Shown here one piece after another: positions 21,460 through 22,001 of a stretch of DNA of 22,001 nt (position 1 is its first letter; every line of letters begins with the position of its first letter). The translations under genes were made by a program, and so were the position numbers. Below the pieces are notes generated by a model that was not told the DNA's origin, made no database searches, and saw only the letters and a program-made list of their open reading frames with translations. Source of the stretch: an uncultured Clostridia bacterium (GTDB lineage: Bacteria; Bacillota; Clostridia; Oscillospirales; Acutalibacteraceae); contig CANQLQ010000003.1 in NCBI GenBank assembly GCA_947624755.1, positions 1 to 22,001 of the forward strand. Direction: 5' to 3'.

Positions 21460-21927
21460 ATGGACATTGTAGCACAGAGAAAAGAACAAAGCAAGAGATA
21501 TTTACCTCACGAAATAAGCACGAAGGAAAGCGCAGTCAAAACATATCGGCAGGTAGGCGATGTGGGATATGTCTGCCGCAAATATCATATTTCAAAAGCC
21601 TCTTTGATGCGGTGGAATAAGATATATGACGGCAAAGGAGAATCATTAATACCAAAATCTCACAAGCCACATACGCCCCATCCGAACAGCCACACGGAGC
21701 AGGAAATAAAGTGGATAAAGGATTATCATCGCCGAAATCCTAACATTACCATATGTGAACTTTATGGAAAGCTACGTGAAGATAAAGCATATTCTTGTCA
21801 TCCCGGCTCACTCTACCGTGTGTCCGTGCGGCTCGGCTTGCGCAAGAAAGCAGAATCGACCAAGAAGAAAAGCCGCCATCTCGGCATATATGACACACCG
21901 GTACAGATAGGTGAAAAGTGGCAGTTA
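21460..21927 (+). pseudogene. Transposase N-terminal part (HTH, DDE type), interrupted by repeat copy C
   Basis: About 156 codons encode the DNA-binding half of an IS3/IS481-like transposase. A helix-turn-helix near residues 24-55 (AVKTYRQVGDVGYVCRKYHI, then SKASLMRWNKIYDG) is followed by a second HTH-like region (EIKWIKDYHRRNPNITICEL through LYRVSVRLGLRKK). The reading ends at IGEKWQ, exactly where such transposases pass into the DDE catalytic core (typically GEKWQ-x-D). From TTA at 21925 the sequence is that of the fold-back repeat, which brings a stop at 21937-21939. The catalytic core is not in the window and might continue after the repeat. The start ATG follows an AAAGGAA RBS. Confidence 0.75.
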
Positions 21928-22001
21928 GGGAAGCCCTGATTAATACAAGCTGCCATACTTGACGGTAAATTATTCCGTCATTTTGCCCAAAAAGTCTCGT
22001 T
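21928..22001 (+). repeat. Fold-back repeat, copy C, inserted in a transposase gene (cut by window end)
   Basis: GGGAAGCCCTGATTAATACA begins the copy, preceded by TTA (21925-21927). TTGACGGTAAATTATTCCGTC and CCCAAAAA.TCTCGTT match copy A at 5474-5516 closely. It is truncated by the end of the window. High similarity to copy A suggests recent activity. Confidence 0.72.

Noticed and set aside
1..22001. CRISPR array, prophage or biosynthetic cluster
   Set aside because: No regularly spaced repeats, phage structural genes or biosynthetic core enzymes were seen.

Overview
The window looks like chromosomal DNA of a low-GC, spore-forming Clostridia bacterium, probably in the Oscillospiraceae/Ruminococcaceae. 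The base composition is AT-rich and RBSs are of the AGGAGG type. There is a SipL-like DUF3794/LysM spore-coat protein, a BofA-like protein, a peptidoglycan amidase and a GHL10-type glycosidase lipoprotein. No rRNA, CRISPR array or phage structural gene is visible.

Layout. 1-4823: a partial copy of a dispersed fold-back repeat, tRNA-Ala(CGC), a CapA-like phosphoesterase ending in pentapeptide repeats, then a three-gene run on the + strand (ComEC-like MBL hydrolase, Gfo/Idh/MocA oxidoreductase, aldo/keto reductase). 4895-6351: an atypical thioredoxin (- strand), a complete repeat copy and a maltose/galactoside-type O-acetyltransferase. 6362-9484: a two-gene - strand operon, a TetM/EF-G-like GTPase fused to a C-terminal YacP/Rae1-type NYN nuclease domain followed by a HAD-IB hydrolase. 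9577-10085: tRNA-Leu(TAA) with its terminator, then a GC-rich hairpin block and a 22-nt remnant of a second tRNA-Leu gene. 10086-15159: SipL-like protein, a long hairpin, a small zinc-ribbon protein with a structured leader, the GHL10 lipoprotein and the amidase. 15160-15526: three tandem mini-hairpins and a deleted repeat copy. 15527-19827: BofA-like protein, ManA, MnmA, CCA-adding enzyme and tRNA-Pro(CGG). 19832-22001: mobile-element debris (serine-recombinase C-terminal fragment, a small pyrophosphatase-like gene, and a transposase gene cut by another repeat copy).

Themes. Translation and tRNA functions recur: MnmA, Cca, three tRNAs, and the GTPase-NYN fusion, which by family knowledge combines a ribosomal A-site-binding GTPase with an A-site mRNA endonuclease fold. 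I consider that fusion and its coupled HAD gene the best candidate for an uncharacterised system. The second theme is a dispersed fold-back MITE-like family (TIR core close to GGGAAgcnCTGATTAAT, apparent TTA target duplication). Six full, deleted or collapsed copies are visible in 22 kb, one of them interrupting a transposase gene.

All assignments come from reading sequence and recalled family motifs. No database search was run.
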